The notes: generated by a model from the sequence alone, not told the origin. DNA of 64,000 nt from Sclerotiophoma versabilis (GCA_012274445.1 JAAROD010000081.1:248001-312000), one strand, 5' to 3'. Shown: positions 11,195 to 22,507, counted from the first letter of the stretch. Numbers and translations: made by a program.

Positions 11195-12949
11195 ATGTTC
11201 ACCCGGGCCTTGACACGACCGCTGCGGACGCTTTGCACAAGCCAGAGCCTTCGCCAGACAGCACGGTACAGCATGGCTTCATCAGCTGACAACGTGGCGC
11301 CCATCGAGAGCAGTGGCGCCAAGAGACAGCATGAGACTCCATTGAGGAGCGAGGAAGAGTCACGGGGAAGCTACAGGTTCAAGAACAAGAGGATGAAGAA
11401 CGGCCATGCGGTGGGCAGCCAGATCCTGAAGACGAACGGAAGCACCGAAGAAGTCTTGCTGGAAGATGTCACCGCTCTGATCAACAAGTTCAGCCTGGAC
11501 AGACATGGACAAGCTGTCTCGCCAAAACTCCCGGAAAAGTTCAGTGAAATCGAAGTCACCATCGAGGAGCTATCATCTACCGGCGATGGCCTTGGTTTCC
11601 AGGAGGGTTCTGATTCCGACCAAGTCTATGCCGTCCCATTCACAGCACCTGGCGATACTGTCACCGCCAAGATCTTCAAGCACTTTGAGAAAGAGAAGTA
11701 CTCCATGGCCGATTTCGTCAAGGTCAGCAAGCCTTCACCGCACCGTGACGAATCACTTGTCAAGTGCCCCTACTTTTCGAAATGTTCAGGATGCCAGTTT
11801 CAAATGTTGCCCTACGACTACCAGCTTCAACACAAAAAGTCCATCGTCGAGCGCGCGTACAAGAACTTCTCCAATCTACCGCCCGAGTTAATCCCCACAA
11901 TTGGCGACACTATCGGCTCGCCACTGCAATACGGATATCGCACCAAACTCACGCCTCACTTCGACGGTCCCCCGGACTCGCGGCGGAGCGACGGCCGCAA
12001 CGGCATCAAGCGCACCTTCAAAGAGACACCCAACATCGGCTTCATGAAGAAAGGAACCAGAATCACCATGGACATCGAAGACTGCCCGATTGGCACTGAC
12101 GCAGTACGAGCGGGAAACCAACGCGAACGGAAACGAGTCGTCGAGAAACTCTCCTCTTACCACAAGGGCGCTACCATTCTCCTCCGCGAAAACACTCAGA
12201 GGATACCCAAGGACAAATATGATCCCACCGTCGAAAAAGAGGATCCAGATGCAGTAGACGAAGACAGGGGCGCACAAATTCACCGCAAAACCTGCGTTAC
12301 AGACCCGAATGCGCGAACAACAGAGTACATTGACGACTTCCAATTCATCAACCCAGCAGGCTCATTCTTCCAAAACAACAACTCCATTCTTCCGCCCTTC
12401 ACACAATACATCCGCGAGCACATCCTCCCCAGTGACCCAGGCCACAAAATTCGCTATCTGATCGATGCCTACTCCGGTTCCGGCCTATTCACTATCACAC
12501 TCAGCTCCTTGTTTGAGTCGAGTCTGGGTATAGATGTAAGTAGTAGCAGTATCAAGTCAGCGACGGAGAATGCGGAGATCAACGGTTTGACACCCGACCG
12601 GGCGCGCTTCATTGCCGCTGACGCAAGCAAACTCTTCGCTTCCATTACCTCGCCTGCAGACGAGACGGTTGTTATGCTCGACCCGCCGCGGAAGGGGTGC
12701 GATGAGAGTTTCCTGAGGCAGTTGGTGCAGTACGGACCCGCGAGAGTCGTGTATGTGAGTTGCAACGTGCATACGCAGGCGCGAGACATTGGCGTGCTCG
12801 TGGGAGGGATGAAGGACGTTGATGGTGGGTGTGGGACGGGAGAGGGGTGTTACGAGCTGGAGTCATTGCGAGGATTTGACTTCTTCCCACAGACTGGGCA
12901 TGTCGAGGGCGTTGCTGTGCTGAAGAGGAAGGGCTCGAAAGCACAGTAG
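11195..12949 (+). CDS. TRM2: tRNA (uracil-5-)-methyltransferase TRM2 (RNA m5U methyltransferase)
   Basis: This is a single-exon gene of 584 aa. It has a TRAM-like N-terminal beta domain (about 95-170: EVTIEELSSTGDGLGF ... VYAVPF), then C191-x5-C197-x2-C200, the cysteine arrangement of the RumA/TrmA family. A Rossmann methyltransferase domain follows, with the SAM motif YLIDAYSGSGLFT, LDPPRKGCD, and VSCNVHTQARD holding the nucleophilic cysteine C523. The terminal QTGHVE is the conserved family end. The enzyme forms 5-methyluridine at position 54 of tRNA using SAM. The first 26 residues (MFTRALTRPLRTLCTSQSLR) look like a mitochondrial presequence and a second Met lies at residue 27, so two compartmental forms are possible; that is inference. 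Confidence 0.93.
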   Translation: MFTRALTRPLRTLCTSQSLRQTARYSMASSADNVAPIESSGAKRQHETPLRSEEESRGSYRFKNKRMKNGHAVGSQILKTNGSTEEVLLEDVTALINKFSLDRHGQAVSPKLPEKFSEIEVTIEELSSTGDGLGFQEGSDSDQVYAVPFTAPGDTVTAKIFKHFEKEKYSMADFVKVSKPSPHRDESLVKCPYFSKCSGCQFQMLPYDYQLQHKKSIVERAYKNFSNLPPELIPTIGDTIGSPLQYGYRTKLTPHFDGPPDSRRSDGRNGIKRTFKETPNIGFMKKGTRITMDIEDCPIGTDAVRAGNQRERKRVVEKLSSYHKGATILLRENTQRIPKDKYDPTVEKEDPDAVDEDRGAQIHRKTCVTDPNARTTEYIDDFQFINPAGSFFQNNNSILPPFTQYIREHILPSDPGHKIRYLIDAYSGSGLFTITLSSLFESSLGIDVSSSSIKSATENAEINGLTPDRARFIAADASKLFASITSPADETVVMLDPPRKGCDESFLRQLVQYGPARVVYVSCNVHTQARDIGVLVGGMKDVDGGCGTGEGCYELESLRGFDFFPQTGHVEGVAVLKRKGSKAQ

Positions 12950-13230
12950 AAGAGAAGACAGGAGAAAATGAGGTGGATGAGGTTGAACAGAACGGTGGCG
13001 CTTAGGACGGGTTTGACATACTGTCCCCCAGGTTCATTCGGTCAACTGGGCATCGCTCCTGCACAACTAGCAATTCATCTCACTTCAGTGTACTGTAACG
13101 ATTAATATGACCTTAGCATTCGAAATGAAGATAGGGTGGAATGTGTTGATTCTTGGATTTTGTGCAGTAATCACTCTCATGCTCAACAAGATACCCCCAC
13201 CTGCACTAACGCACTGCCTTGCTAAGATGC

Positions 13231-14768
13231 CTAGGTGCTGCCCGGCCCACCCAGCAGCGCGAATCGTCGGACAATGCTGGGGCCAATTTCATCGTACTCT
13301 GCCTTGGTGTGGCAGTAACTCCTGAACTCGGGTGTCTGACCAAGCAAAGATCCACCAAACCATGGGCCGTGTCTTTGCCTCTTGTGTGTAATGACCTGTA
13401 CGTCCAGACCACCACTCTTCGCGCCTCCGCTGCGTGCTTCTGAAGCCTTGATGCGTGCGTCTACTAAATGCCTGATATCACGCTGCAGACGGCGACCAAA
13501 GTCCTTGTACAGAGTCGAACCACCAGACAGGACGATGTTCTTGTACAGACCTCTTCGCACATCGATGGGCGAGGTCTGGATCACATTGTCGACGATCGTG
13601 GGAAGAGGAGTAAGGAAGTCGGAGGAGTAAATCTCGGGGTTGAAAAAGATCTCCGGTGCAAGGAAACGTTCGTATCCTACGTCGACAGTCGCAGTCTTTC
13701 CGTTCGCATACGTGACAGTATGTTGCTTGAACCTGTCGTCCGACTCGCGATCGTAGCGCGCAAACTCCTTGACAATATCCGGGCAAACGTAGCAATACTC
13801 CTCCTTGATGCGCTCAGCGGTCGCAAGGGACGAGTCCGCCTCGCCGCGCTCTCGGAGCAGCGACTGGACAAACTGGGTAATATCGCGACCAGCGATCGGC
13901 ACACTCTTGATCGAAGAGCCAATGACGTAGCCTTCGGCAACGGGGATAACGTGGGTGACACCGGCACCAGAGTCGATAACGGTACCAGTGAGCGATCGGT
14001 CCTGGACCTTGGAGCTAGTCCAGGAGGCGGCGAGAGCAAGGACAGCCTGCACAGCGATGTACAGACCGGCAACGTTGAACGACTCGAACATGATTTCGGC
14101 GGTGGCTTCACGGTTTTCCGGAGGATTCAGCGGCTAGCTCTAGGTTAGTCCAACTGTCTGCGAGAAGTCACAGGTGCTGCTTACGGGCTCGGTAAGGAGA
14201 AAGTGGTGGTCTTCCGGCTCGACTCTGAGATACTTGAATATCGAGTTGGACCAGAAGCGTTCCATGAGGTCCTGCCACGCGTTAGCATGCCGCGTCCTCC
14301 ACCCTCATTCCCAGTCATACCCAGTTGTCAATCTGACCGTGTCTGATGGGGTAGTTGATGCCATAGCCGGAGCCTGCTGCGGCCGAGAGAGCTTCGTCGC
14401 CAATGAAGAAGTCCAGGTCCTCGGTACCACGCTTCCCTGACAGATGGCCGCCAGGACCAGCGCCGCCAGTCAAGAAGGAAGGCTTGTTCGCAACCGCTGG
14501 GCGGCCGGAGCCAGAGCTGCCGCCGCCGCCAGTGGGACCTCGTGTGGCTATGGCGGTGGGGAAGACGAAGGAGGGGGAGTCGTTGCCGGCGAAACCTGGG
14601 GCATGCTGTTACTACAAGTCGTGTCACGGACTGGCGAGGTGCCTCATACCGAGCTTCGAGTATCCCGTGCCGCTGCAGGCGTCCGTCAGTACTCAATCGC
14701 AATGCAAGGGCCCGCGGGCAGCCAGGAGCTTACTTGTCCATGACAACGGCGGGGGTTTGGGACGCCAT
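13231..14768 (-). CDS. ARP3: Actin-related protein 3 (ARP2/3 complex subunit ARP3)
   Basis: The minus-strand exons are 14768-14734, 14672-14650, 14595-14321, 14271-14185 and 14133-13231, giving 440 aa; every junction restores the expected frame. The start is MASQTPAVVMDNGTGYSKLG, the actin-fold phosphate-binding loop. A glycine/serine-rich loop typical of ARP3 follows (GPTGGGGSSGSGR), then RHGQIDNWDLMERFW, MFESFNVAGLYIAVQAVLAL, GTVIDSGAGVTHVIPV and the ARP3 hallmark C-terminus FGGSLLGQTPEFRSYC. ARP3 with ARP2 forms the template for branched actin nucleation at endocytic patches. The many small 5' exons are common in fungal actin-family genes. The gene is convergent with TRM2 and head-to-head with the taspase-like gene. 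Confidence 0.96.
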
Positions 14769-15580
14769 CTTTGGTATTAATGCGGTACGCTCACACGCTT
14801 GGGCTGTTCAGAGAGTGCCCGCTGGCAATGGTTCAGTGCGCAAAGAGGGTGCGGCGGTGTGTCCGTCAGTGGTGGGATGGCGGAGGCTGGAGGGCGTGGG
14901 TTGGCTGCTCCGAATCAGGCACCGCTGATGCGCGCCAAGGGCGGAGCGGAAAGCTGATGGCGGGGAAGCTCTTCCGCTCTCGAGGCTCGAGCTCGACAAC
15001 TGCATGCTCGTGCCTTCCCCATCGACTCGAGCCAATGCTGTAGTTTGGGGCCGTTGACACACTGCAGAGAGATCATCTTCTGCCGCCACATGGCCTGAGT
15101 AGCCCGAGAGGAAGGACCTACCGTTCGCACTGCCAACGCGGCCTTGCTGTTGATTTCTCGTACTGACCACCAGCGCTCAGCAAGCCCATCCGCTCCACCA
15201 CTCCGCTCACACAGTGGAAACTCTTCCTCCACACAGGCACGACTTTCATTCATTTCCATTCTTCTCTCTCCTTGCACTCTCAGTCTCGCTTTTCTCTCAC
15301 CTGCCTGCTTCTCCTCCTCGACCTATTACCGCCTCTAGTGGGCACCTGACTGCCCGTCCTACAACAGCACAAAGTAGCAGCTCACTTGCGGGTCTTCAAA
15401 GCTTTGCGCCATAGCCATTGCCTAAGCGAAATCTGTATCCCTCCGATACAGTCAGTCCTTGGGTTTGCAGATCCCGCTGCTCGATCGTGCATAGCTTTAT
15501 AAGTCTTAATAAGAACACCTTGCTGCGACCTGGGTTCGCGACTGCAGAACTTCCGTCGACACTTCTCCCTCTCCAGGGAC
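14769..15580. other. Divergent promoter region between ARP3 and the taspase-like gene
   Basis: About 0.8 kb separates two divergently transcribed genes. It contains CT-rich stretches (around 15,255-15,310, TTCTCTCTCC type), often seen near fungal transcription starts. No credible reading frame with family similarity was found on either strand. Confidence 0.6.
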
Positions 15581-17613
15581 ATGTCGACTTCTACTCGCCA
15601 CTGTGATGGTGCCTATCCTGCAGACCAGTTTGTACGAAAAACGACGCGTAGCCCGCCGCCGGCCGACGAAGTATGCGCCATATACGTGCATGCAGGTGCA
15701 GGCTATCACAGTCATCAAAATGAGAGGATACATCTAGAAGCGTGTAATGAGTAAGCTTCCCTATTGAAGGCTTTCTGGACGCGTGTTAGAATGCAAGACT
15801 GACAAGTCGCAGTGCCGCTGCAATTGGCATGTGCATCATGAAGAACAGTGGCTCCGCGATAGATGCTGTAGAAGCTGCTATCAAGCTACTCGAAGATCGA
15901 GAGATCACCAACGCTGGCTACGGGAGCAACCTCGCCATGGACGGAGTGGTAGAATCCGATGCTTCAATCGTGGACCACTTTGGTCGCAGTGGCGCTGTAG
16001 GCGCTGTCGCTCGTATGTACAATTCATCCTATATGCTGTGATTACTGACTCTCCCAGAAATCAAGAACCCCATCTCATTAGCACGCATGGTCTACGAGCA
16101 TACCAGCAAACCGCTGACTCTTCGACGAGTTCCACCGAATCTTCTGTGTGCCCAAGGTGCAACTGAGTTTGCGGCGGAGCTGGGCATGCCCATCCTCCCT
16201 CATGACGCACTCATCTCTCCGGCTGCAAAAGAGCGCTGGCTTCGTTGGAGAGTCGACCTCAGGAATGCTGAGCGAAAGGCAAGGAAGTCAGGTCAGCATC
16301 CGTCATGCTACAGACTGCGAGCCGACCTCGCACCTGAAGACGAGATTGAGCAGAGCAAAATCCGGAAAAGGCACACAAACAACTTACTCCGAGGCCACCC
16401 TTCCCTGCTACAGTCGTCCTCACCGGAACCGTCTGATGAATCGCTGTACTACTCGACGGAGAACACTTCAAGCACCGCTTCTGAGCCCATAGCGCCTTCC
16501 GGACTCTCATCTAGCTCATGGATCAGCAGCGAGCGAATTCCAACACCCGCCACGTCAGTTCCACCGTCGATTCCTGAGGATTTTGGCCCACGATCAATTG
16601 CGGAGTCCTCGCACAGCGCTCTTATCAACAGCACTCTTATCAACAGCACTCTTATCAACAGCACACAGAATGTGCCTACACTCGGCCATCTCAGAGCAGC
16701 CCTAACCAGTAAATGGACCGAAGATGACGAGATGGAGGACGTGCCTCATCTATCAGTGACCGGCCTTACAGCTCGCAAAACCTGGGGTGATGGTTCAGGT
16801 GAGGAGTCGGACTCGGCTGCGAGCACATTTACGGTCAATGCACCTCAACAAACAACGACTTTAGCCAACGCAATAAGTGATGGTCATCTCGACATAACTC
16901 ATCATGAAAACGTGTCGGCACATATTAAGCACGCTCTTGACTATGGGGAGAAGGACAAATCCTGTTTATCGGTCCCGAAAGAGCCTTCAACAGAGGAAGA
17001 CAAACCGGACCACATCACTGATACTGTTGGGGCAATTGCCATAGATAGCTGGGGGCGCATCGCCTGTGGTGCGTCGTCTGGCGGAATTGGCATGAAATAC
17101 CGTGGCCGCATAGGGCCTGCAGCTCTTGTCGGTGTTGGGGCTGCGGTGATTCCTCTCGACCCTGACGATGGCGAACAAGCCTCTGTCGCGACCGTGACCA
17201 GCGGCACAGGCGAGCACATGGCAACCACTATGGCAGCAACGACATGCGCAGAGCGATTGTACCAAAGCGTGAAAAAAGGAAAAGGTGGCGAGTACGCGGA
17301 AGTGACTGAGGACGAGGCTCTCAGATCGATGATTGAGAATGAGTTCATGGGTCATGTCAGCGTCAAGCACAGTAACTCAGCAGGCGCCATTGGCATTCTG
17401 GGCGTGAAGAAGACGCGCACTGGTATCATGCTATTCTACGGTCACAACACGGATTCTTTCGCCCTTGCCTCCATGTCATCAGACGACGACGTGCCCAAGT
17501 GCACTATGTCCCGCAGCAACGGCAATGGACAGATCGCTCAAGGTGGCCGCATCATGTCGTACAAAACTCGCAAGAGGACAAAGGTCACGTCACGTCAGCG
17601 ACCCGTCGGGTAG
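15581..17613 (+). CDS. Taspase-like threonine aspartase / N-terminal nucleophile asparaginase-family protein
   Basis: Exons 15581-15750, 15813-16012 and 16058-17613 give 641 aa; both introns are short GT-AG. The asparaginase-2/taspase fold is visible in the alpha part (VHAGAGYHSHQNE, AIDAVEAAIKLLED, NAGYGSNLAMDGVVESDAS, RRVPPNLLCAQGA). The beta part begins at DTVGAIAIDSWGRIACGASSGG, where T446 is the predicted autocleavage nucleophile, and continues with SGTGEHMATTMAATTCAERL. The roughly 250 residues between them are an unusually long Ser/Thr-rich insertion with a triplicated LINST. Human taspase 1 is about 420 aa, so most of the extra length is this insertion. The gene probably self-processes and cleaves after Asp, or acts as an isoaspartyl/asparaginase enzyme; the RRVPPNLL segment favours the taspase branch. 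Confidence 0.85.
16621..16665 (+). repeat. Three tandem copies of a 15-bp coding repeat
   Basis: CTTATCAACAGCACT occurs three times head to tail (one mismatch in the last copy) inside the taspase-like gene, encoding three LINST pentapeptides in the linker before the catalytic threonine. The unit is a multiple of three, so copy-number change would keep the frame. Confidence 0.95.
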
Positions 17614-18247
17614 CCTGTCGTGAGCCTATGTTTCTGAGCTGGCGTTGGCACTCATCTCACAAGATATGTTTGCCTCTGTCCAATCTTCTTTTTCAGCTTA
17701 CGACATTCGATCTTGATGTCTGCGTACCAAATCTCAGCCTACAACTAAGTGATCCAGTTCTATACCCTATGCATAGCTTGTGTGTGGCTTTGTGCTGAGG
17801 CGTCTCGGTTACAGGACAGCCCCGTTGATGTATGGCAAAACCCTTGGTGTTTGCTACAATGCTGATAGTATTTATGCTGGTGCACAACCTCATCCCTTTT
17901 CGATAGCTATACTTATCCTATTCAAAATGCTATAAGTGTTCAGAATGCCTCAGATGTTTGCGTGAGAGGGGTGCTTTGACTAATCATCAATTGCGTCACT
18001 CGGCTTTATCGGTACTCCGCATATGCAACGTCTTGCGCATAATGGCGAGCTCCCTATCCAGTATTGCAACACTAACTATTAGTAAACAGATACTAGATTA
18101 CAAAGCAATCACATAAATCGACTCCATCTATTTATTCTCCGAATAACACTACCATTCCGACTGCAATTCCATCACGGCTTGCTCATATACGTACAGCCGG
18201 CCACATCAGAACAAAGCCCAAACCGACCCATCAGCACAGAACGTATT
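17614..18247. other. Intergenic region
   Basis: This region lies between the taspase-like and SDR genes, both on the plus strand. It is moderately AT-rich, with no supported gene. An in-frame TTG extension of the SDR frame back to 18,179 was not used because no ATG supports it. Confidence 0.6.
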
Positions 18248-19042
18248 ATGACATCCAAACTCATCGCCATCATTGCCGGCGTTGGACCCGGGACGGGTGC
18301 CTCCGTTGCGCGCAAGTTCGCAAAGACATACCCTGTCGTACTCCTTGCACGTAAACCAGAAAATTTCGAATCGCTGGCTGATGAGATCAACAAATCCGGT
18401 GGCAGAGCCATTGGCGTGTCTGCCGACGTCTCTTCTCAGGACAGTCTCAAGAGCGCACTCAGCGCAATCCAAAAAGAGTTTGGCAACGACGTAGGCGCCG
18501 CAGCGGCAATCTTCAATGCTAGCGGTGGCTTCTTACGCAAACCTTTCCTCGAAATTGATGTCTCTGTGTTCGAGCAGTCCCTCAACGTATCCGCCCTGGG
18601 TGGTATCCTCTTCTCGCAAACCTTCCTGCCGCTCTTGCTCAAAGGCAAGGAGTTAGGGAGCGAGCATCCGCCGACCCTGATCTTCACTGGAGCCACGGCG
18701 AGCATCAAGAGCAGCGCGCAGCTTGCGAGTTTCTCGACAGGGAAGTGGGCGTTGAGAGCCCTAAGTCAGAGCCTGGCGAAGGAGTTTGGCCCGCAGGGTA
18801 TTCATGTTGCTCATGCGATTATCGACGGCGTGATTGATATCCCCCGCACAAAAGAGTGGTTGAAGGATTTGGGGCCTGAGGCGAAGTTAAGCTCTGACGG
18901 GGTAGGTTACAGTGTACAACTTTTGGATGAGAATTTTCTGACTAGTGAGCAGATTGCAAATGATTACTGGTACTTGCATACTCAGCCGGCAACGAACTTT
19001 ACTTGGGAATTGGACACCAGACCCGCGGTTGAGAAGTGGTAG
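18248..19042 (+). CDS. Short-chain dehydrogenase/reductase-family protein with atypical active site
   Basis: This intronless gene encodes 264 aa. The Rossmann start is IAIIAGVGPGTGASVA; the G11-x-G13-x-G15-x-G17 spacing resembles the SDR glycine-rich loop but begins with GVGPG rather than TGxxxG. ADVSS (around 60) and NASG (90-93) fit SDR positions. At the catalytic YxxxK site the sequence is F162-S-T-G-K166, so the usual tyrosine is phenylalanine. SDR subgroups with this altered glycine loop and no Tyr are known, so this looks like a subgroup feature and not random damage. The substrate is unknown; the protein may bind a nucleotide without classical catalysis. The gene is convergent with the CHORD gene over only about 170 bases. 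Confidence 0.85.
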   Translation: MTSKLIAIIAGVGPGTGASVARKFAKTYPVVLLARKPENFESLADEINKSGGRAIGVSADVSSQDSLKSALSAIQKEFGNDVGAAAAIFNASGGFLRKPFLEIDVSVFEQSLNVSALGGILFSQTFLPLLLKGKELGSEHPPTLIFTGATASIKSSAQLASFSTGKWALRALSQSLAKEFGPQGIHVAHAIIDGVIDIPRTKEWLKDLGPEAKLSSDGVGYSVQLLDENFLTSEQIANDYWYLHTQPATNFTWELDTRPAVEKW

Positions 19043-19214
19043 AGGTTGCAATCATTCACATGCGTCATTACGCGTAGATTTCGGAGGAATAGTGGAACTG
19101 CGGTCAATGTTAAGGTATCAAAGAAAGCCCCTATTTCACGTGTTGTTTCTGTTGATTGATGCATCTTTTGTCTAACTTCGTAAATCGTCTCGTCGTGTAA
19201 CACGTCCTGAGCTT

Positions 19215-20272
19215 CTATGCTCTTCCTGCTCTGCCAACCTGGATCATCTCGCCAGTCAGCTTGTCGTCGCTTCGTAGAACTGGCCAGCTGGTACCGTCTG
19301 CCTTGACGAGCGTCATTTCCAGCTTGGTACCTAGAATCCTGGATTTACTCTCTTCTGGCTTGATACCCGCATACAATGGGAACTTGGTGTTGTATCGCTT
19401 GTTGTCGGACGTACGAAGATCGAGGTTGACATGGTCAGGCTGGAAGTCGACAATGGCATGAGCTTTATCGATCTTCTTGAGGTATAGAGAGGCGGTGACG
19501 GTGGCTGCGGTCTGATAGAAGTCATGTCTGCGTGTCGTTAGTTCCTGGCTGTGACCAATGCTGCGCATTTCGACCTACCGAACCGTGTCGACCTTCTCCT
19601 CCTCGCCCTCCTTCTTCGCCTTACCCACGAACAGATGTCTGTCTTTCGTCTTGCAGCCCTCCAAGTTCATGAACTGGTCAAATTCCAGCACTCTCCGCTT
19701 GCAGCAGCTGTATCCTTTGCTTCCCTCGTGGAAGATGGGCACACCAGGGTGGTGCACGCACTTCTCTCCCTCCCGACTTCCGCCCTTGAAGGTCTCCCCA
19801 CATCCCTTTCTCCTGCAGGCCATACCCTCCTTCAGTGGCGCGTCCGGGTCGTCGTCCTCGGATTCTGGTGCTGGGGCAGGCGTTTTTGTTCGCGGTGTAG
19901 CCTGGGCAGCAGGGAGACGGGGTGCAGGTGCCGGCAGCGATTCTGACAGCGACCCAAGGTTGACTGATGTGCCATTGGGTACGTCAGGGGTTTCTACCTT
20001 TTCGGGCTCGGGCGTGTCGTCTACATCTGAGTGCTTCCCTTTTGTACACGGTTCGATGGCAAGGAACTCATCGAAGGTCAAAACACGCGGTTTGCAGCAT
20101 TTCCAGCCTGTGAGTGTACGTTAGTCTAGAGCCGCTGGAGGGCAGCTTCCAGTCCCTAGTCCGCACCTTTCTGCCCCTCGTGGAAAACTGGCGGGCCAGC
20201 GTGGTAGACGCATTCCTCGTCCTCATTCTCGTATGTCTTGCCGCAGCCTTTGTGGACGCACTTTTTCGCCAT
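19215..20272 (-). CDS. CHORD- and CS-domain protein (RAR1/CHORDC1-type HSP90 co-chaperone)
   Basis: The minus-strand exons are 20272-20167, 20107-19579 and 19527-19215, giving 315 aa. Two CHORD zinc-binding modules are visible. The first is MAKKCVHKGCGKTYENEDEE and on through FHEGQKGWKCCKPRVLTFDEF. The second is CRRKGCGETF, then CVHHPGVPIFHEGSKGYSCC and FDQFMNLEGC. Both have the Cys/His pattern of the family. A linker rich in Pro/Glu/Asp separates them. The C-terminal third is a CS (p23-like) domain beginning HDFYQTAATVTASLYLKKID and including LTLVK/EMTLVKADGTSWPVL. Proteins of this layout act with HSP90 and SGT1, in plants in immunity and in animals as CHORDC1/melusin; Aspergillus has a CHORD gene involved in ploidy maintenance. 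The gene is head-to-head with the glutaredoxin-like gene, 262 bases apart. Confidence 0.93.
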
Positions 20273-20534
20273 ACTTAGGGAGTGTGATGGGAGGTCTAAC
20301 GAGTGTTTCCACGGGTGCTTCCGTCGTGACGTGCGTTGGTGTCTTCTCCAGATTTATGCTCAGGCTCAGAATATTCTGGAAGCAAAGCCCGCCGTTGGCC
20401 GAACATGTCATACCTGCCTTATCGATAACGCAACCGCTGCTTTGGCGCGCCGCTACGCCTGTCCGCATTTAAGCTTCCATGTCCAGTTGCCAGAGCTTCT
20501 GGACGACTTTCGTTGCTTGCTTCACCCATCAGCC

Positions 20535-20895
20535 ATGTTTCGTGCCACGACCCGTTTGTTTGACTGTCGAATCACATTCTTCACTCGCAGTCCCTGCGGA
20601 CTTTGTGACACTGCGAAAACGGTGGTGCAGAACGTGAACAAGGCAAGACCGCTGCAGTATCAGGAGATCAATATCATGGAGCCAGGTCAGGAGAAGTGGA
20701 AAGAAGTGTACGAGTTTGACACTCCTGTGGTAAGCTGATATTGAAGTATTCCAATTGCCGAGTACCTGAGTGGTCTTCTAGATCCACATCGACAAAGCAA
20801 GCGCTCCCCAAACGACAACCTCATCCCTGAAGCTCATGCACCGCTTCAAGAAGGAAGAAGTCCTGCAGATGATGGATGAGGCAGAGCGACTATAG
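20535..20895 (+). CDS. Glutaredoxin-like protein (DUF836 / yeast YDR286C type)
   Basis: Exons 20535-20729 and 20782-20895 (52-nt intron) give 102 aa. The protein begins MFRATTRLFDCRITFFTRSPC. A thioredoxin-fold CxxC (C21-G-L-C24) sits after the first beta strand, as in the glutaredoxin-like DUF836 family. Then come YQEINIMEPGQEKWKEVYEFDTPVIHID, which has the cis-proline region (TPV), and a C-terminal helix rich in Lys/Glu. The basic N-terminus could be a weak mitochondrial signal. A redox role is inferred from fold and motif only. Confidence 0.88.
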
Positions 20896-21268
20896 ACCGG
20901 GACAATTGGCTGCTTCGAACTGTGTGTATCTCTGCAGTAAGGATGTTGGCTTGAAGCCTGCGACGACGCACTGCTCGCACTGCTCGCACTGTACTTGTGA
21001 GCAATTGTCGACCTGTTATACGCAAGAGTCACTATGTGGTCTGCAATCACGCCCTGCCACGCCCTGCATAGACCTCGGGGGAATGTCATCCACTAGCGTG
21101 GGTTAGTTGTGGGGAAGCTCCAGCTGTGGAGGGGGGCTGCACCCCCGAAGCACGATGATAGCGTTGCGTTTGAGAAAGGCTTTCTACTCAAGACCTGTAG
21201 CCACAGCACTTATCGTCAATTTCAAACATACATATTCGACTTTACGTCCTTTCCCCAACGTCAGAGCC
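20896..21268. other. Intergenic region
   Basis: About 370 bases lie between two plus-strand genes. I see no gene. It contains a short CACTGCTCG direct repeat near 20,970. Confidence 0.6.
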
Positions 21269-22330
21269 ATGAACACTCTCCAGGCAGCAAGCACCATCTA
21301 CAAGGCCTTCAAGAAGGGAGGTCCGGCTTTTGGAGGATGGCAGGTCAGGATCGTTCTCACCGTTGCGCGTTAAGGGTACTAATATCAGCGATCAGATGCT
21401 ACCTGGGACAAATCATTCTCGAGCAATCGCCCGTTCAGGTGTCGACTGGGTCTGCGTTGACTGCGAACATGGTAACATCGACGGTAGGTATCGTTCGTTA
21501 GAAAAACTTTATCAGTCAACTGACATTCATAAGACGGAGAGATGCATGAAGCCGTCATCGCCATAGCACGCGAGGGTGTCAGCCCTATTGTTCGTATACC
21601 GGCCAATGAGGCCTGGATGGTCAAGCGTAAGTGATCTTGCCATGAAAGAGATGCCGAGTGGGGTGCAAGATGCGTTATCCTTGAGGTTTGCAGACATTGT
21701 GTGCAGTCGAACTGCAAAATGGGAATGCTCGCGCAGAACATAGCTGATCGAGCCACAGGTGCTCTCGACGCTGGCGCTCACGGCATCATCGTACCCTTGA
21801 TCTACACTGTGGAAGATGCAAAACGACTTGTTACTTCCGCGAAGTTCCCACCACAAGGCAATCGAGGTTTCGGGTCTCCCTTCTCCCCTCATGCTTTCAC
21901 TGGCGAAGCACTCACCGAGTACCTCCAAAGTGCTAATTCCTCACTTCAAACGATTGTTCAAATCGAAACCAAGTCAGCCCTTGAGTCTGTCAGGGAGATT
22001 GCTGCAATCCCTGGCGTTGACTGTCTGCTCATCGGACCTTTTGACTTGGGCAACAACATCGGACGACCAATCTTAGGTGAGATGCACCCGGAACTGAAGG
22101 ACGCCATCGAGAAGATCAAGGAAGCAGCACATGCGGAGGGCAAGAAGGTAGGTATCTACTGCACGGATGGTCAACAGGCCCAAGGTTACGCACAAAGGGG
22201 CTTCGATTTCATCAGCGTATGCACCGACTTTCCTGCCATCACTGCGGCGTTCGCAGGTGCCCTCGAGACGGCGAAGGGCGAGGCTAGCGGAAATGACAAT
22301 GGGCGTGTGAAGGGGTACGATGGACGGTAA
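21269..22330 (+). CDS. HpcH/HpaI-family aldolase (2-oxo-acid class II aldolase)
   Basis: Exons 21269-21343, 21396-21483, 21534-21626 and 21759-22330 give 275 aa. The protein shows the (beta/alpha)8 HpcH/HpaI landmarks. These are GGWQMLPGTNHSRAIARSGVDWVCVDCEHGNID near the N-terminus, IVRIPANEAWMVKRALDAGAHGIIVPLI, the conserved metal-ligand region PQGNRGFG, VQIETKSALESVREIAAIPGVDCLLIGPFDL (Glu ligand and GPxDL loop), and a Tyr/Gly-rich end. Members cleave 4-hydroxy-2-oxo acids to pyruvate or a related oxo acid plus an aldehyde with a divalent metal, often in aromatic catabolism. The exact substrate cannot be told. Intron 3 (132 nt) is longer than its neighbours, and its internal frame is partly open. 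Confidence 0.92.
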
Positions 22331-22507
22331 GGCAGACGTGTATGACCGGAGTCTGTCCGTTCGACGTTGTGCGACATGCAATATTACACGCTTCTGCTCT
22401 TCATTCCATACGTCACGTTCACTCTCATTCCGTCAAGATTATCAATATGATGAGCAACCGTCTCTTTGGCTTTCTTCGACCTTCTCTTACCATACAAGTT
22501 GACTGCT

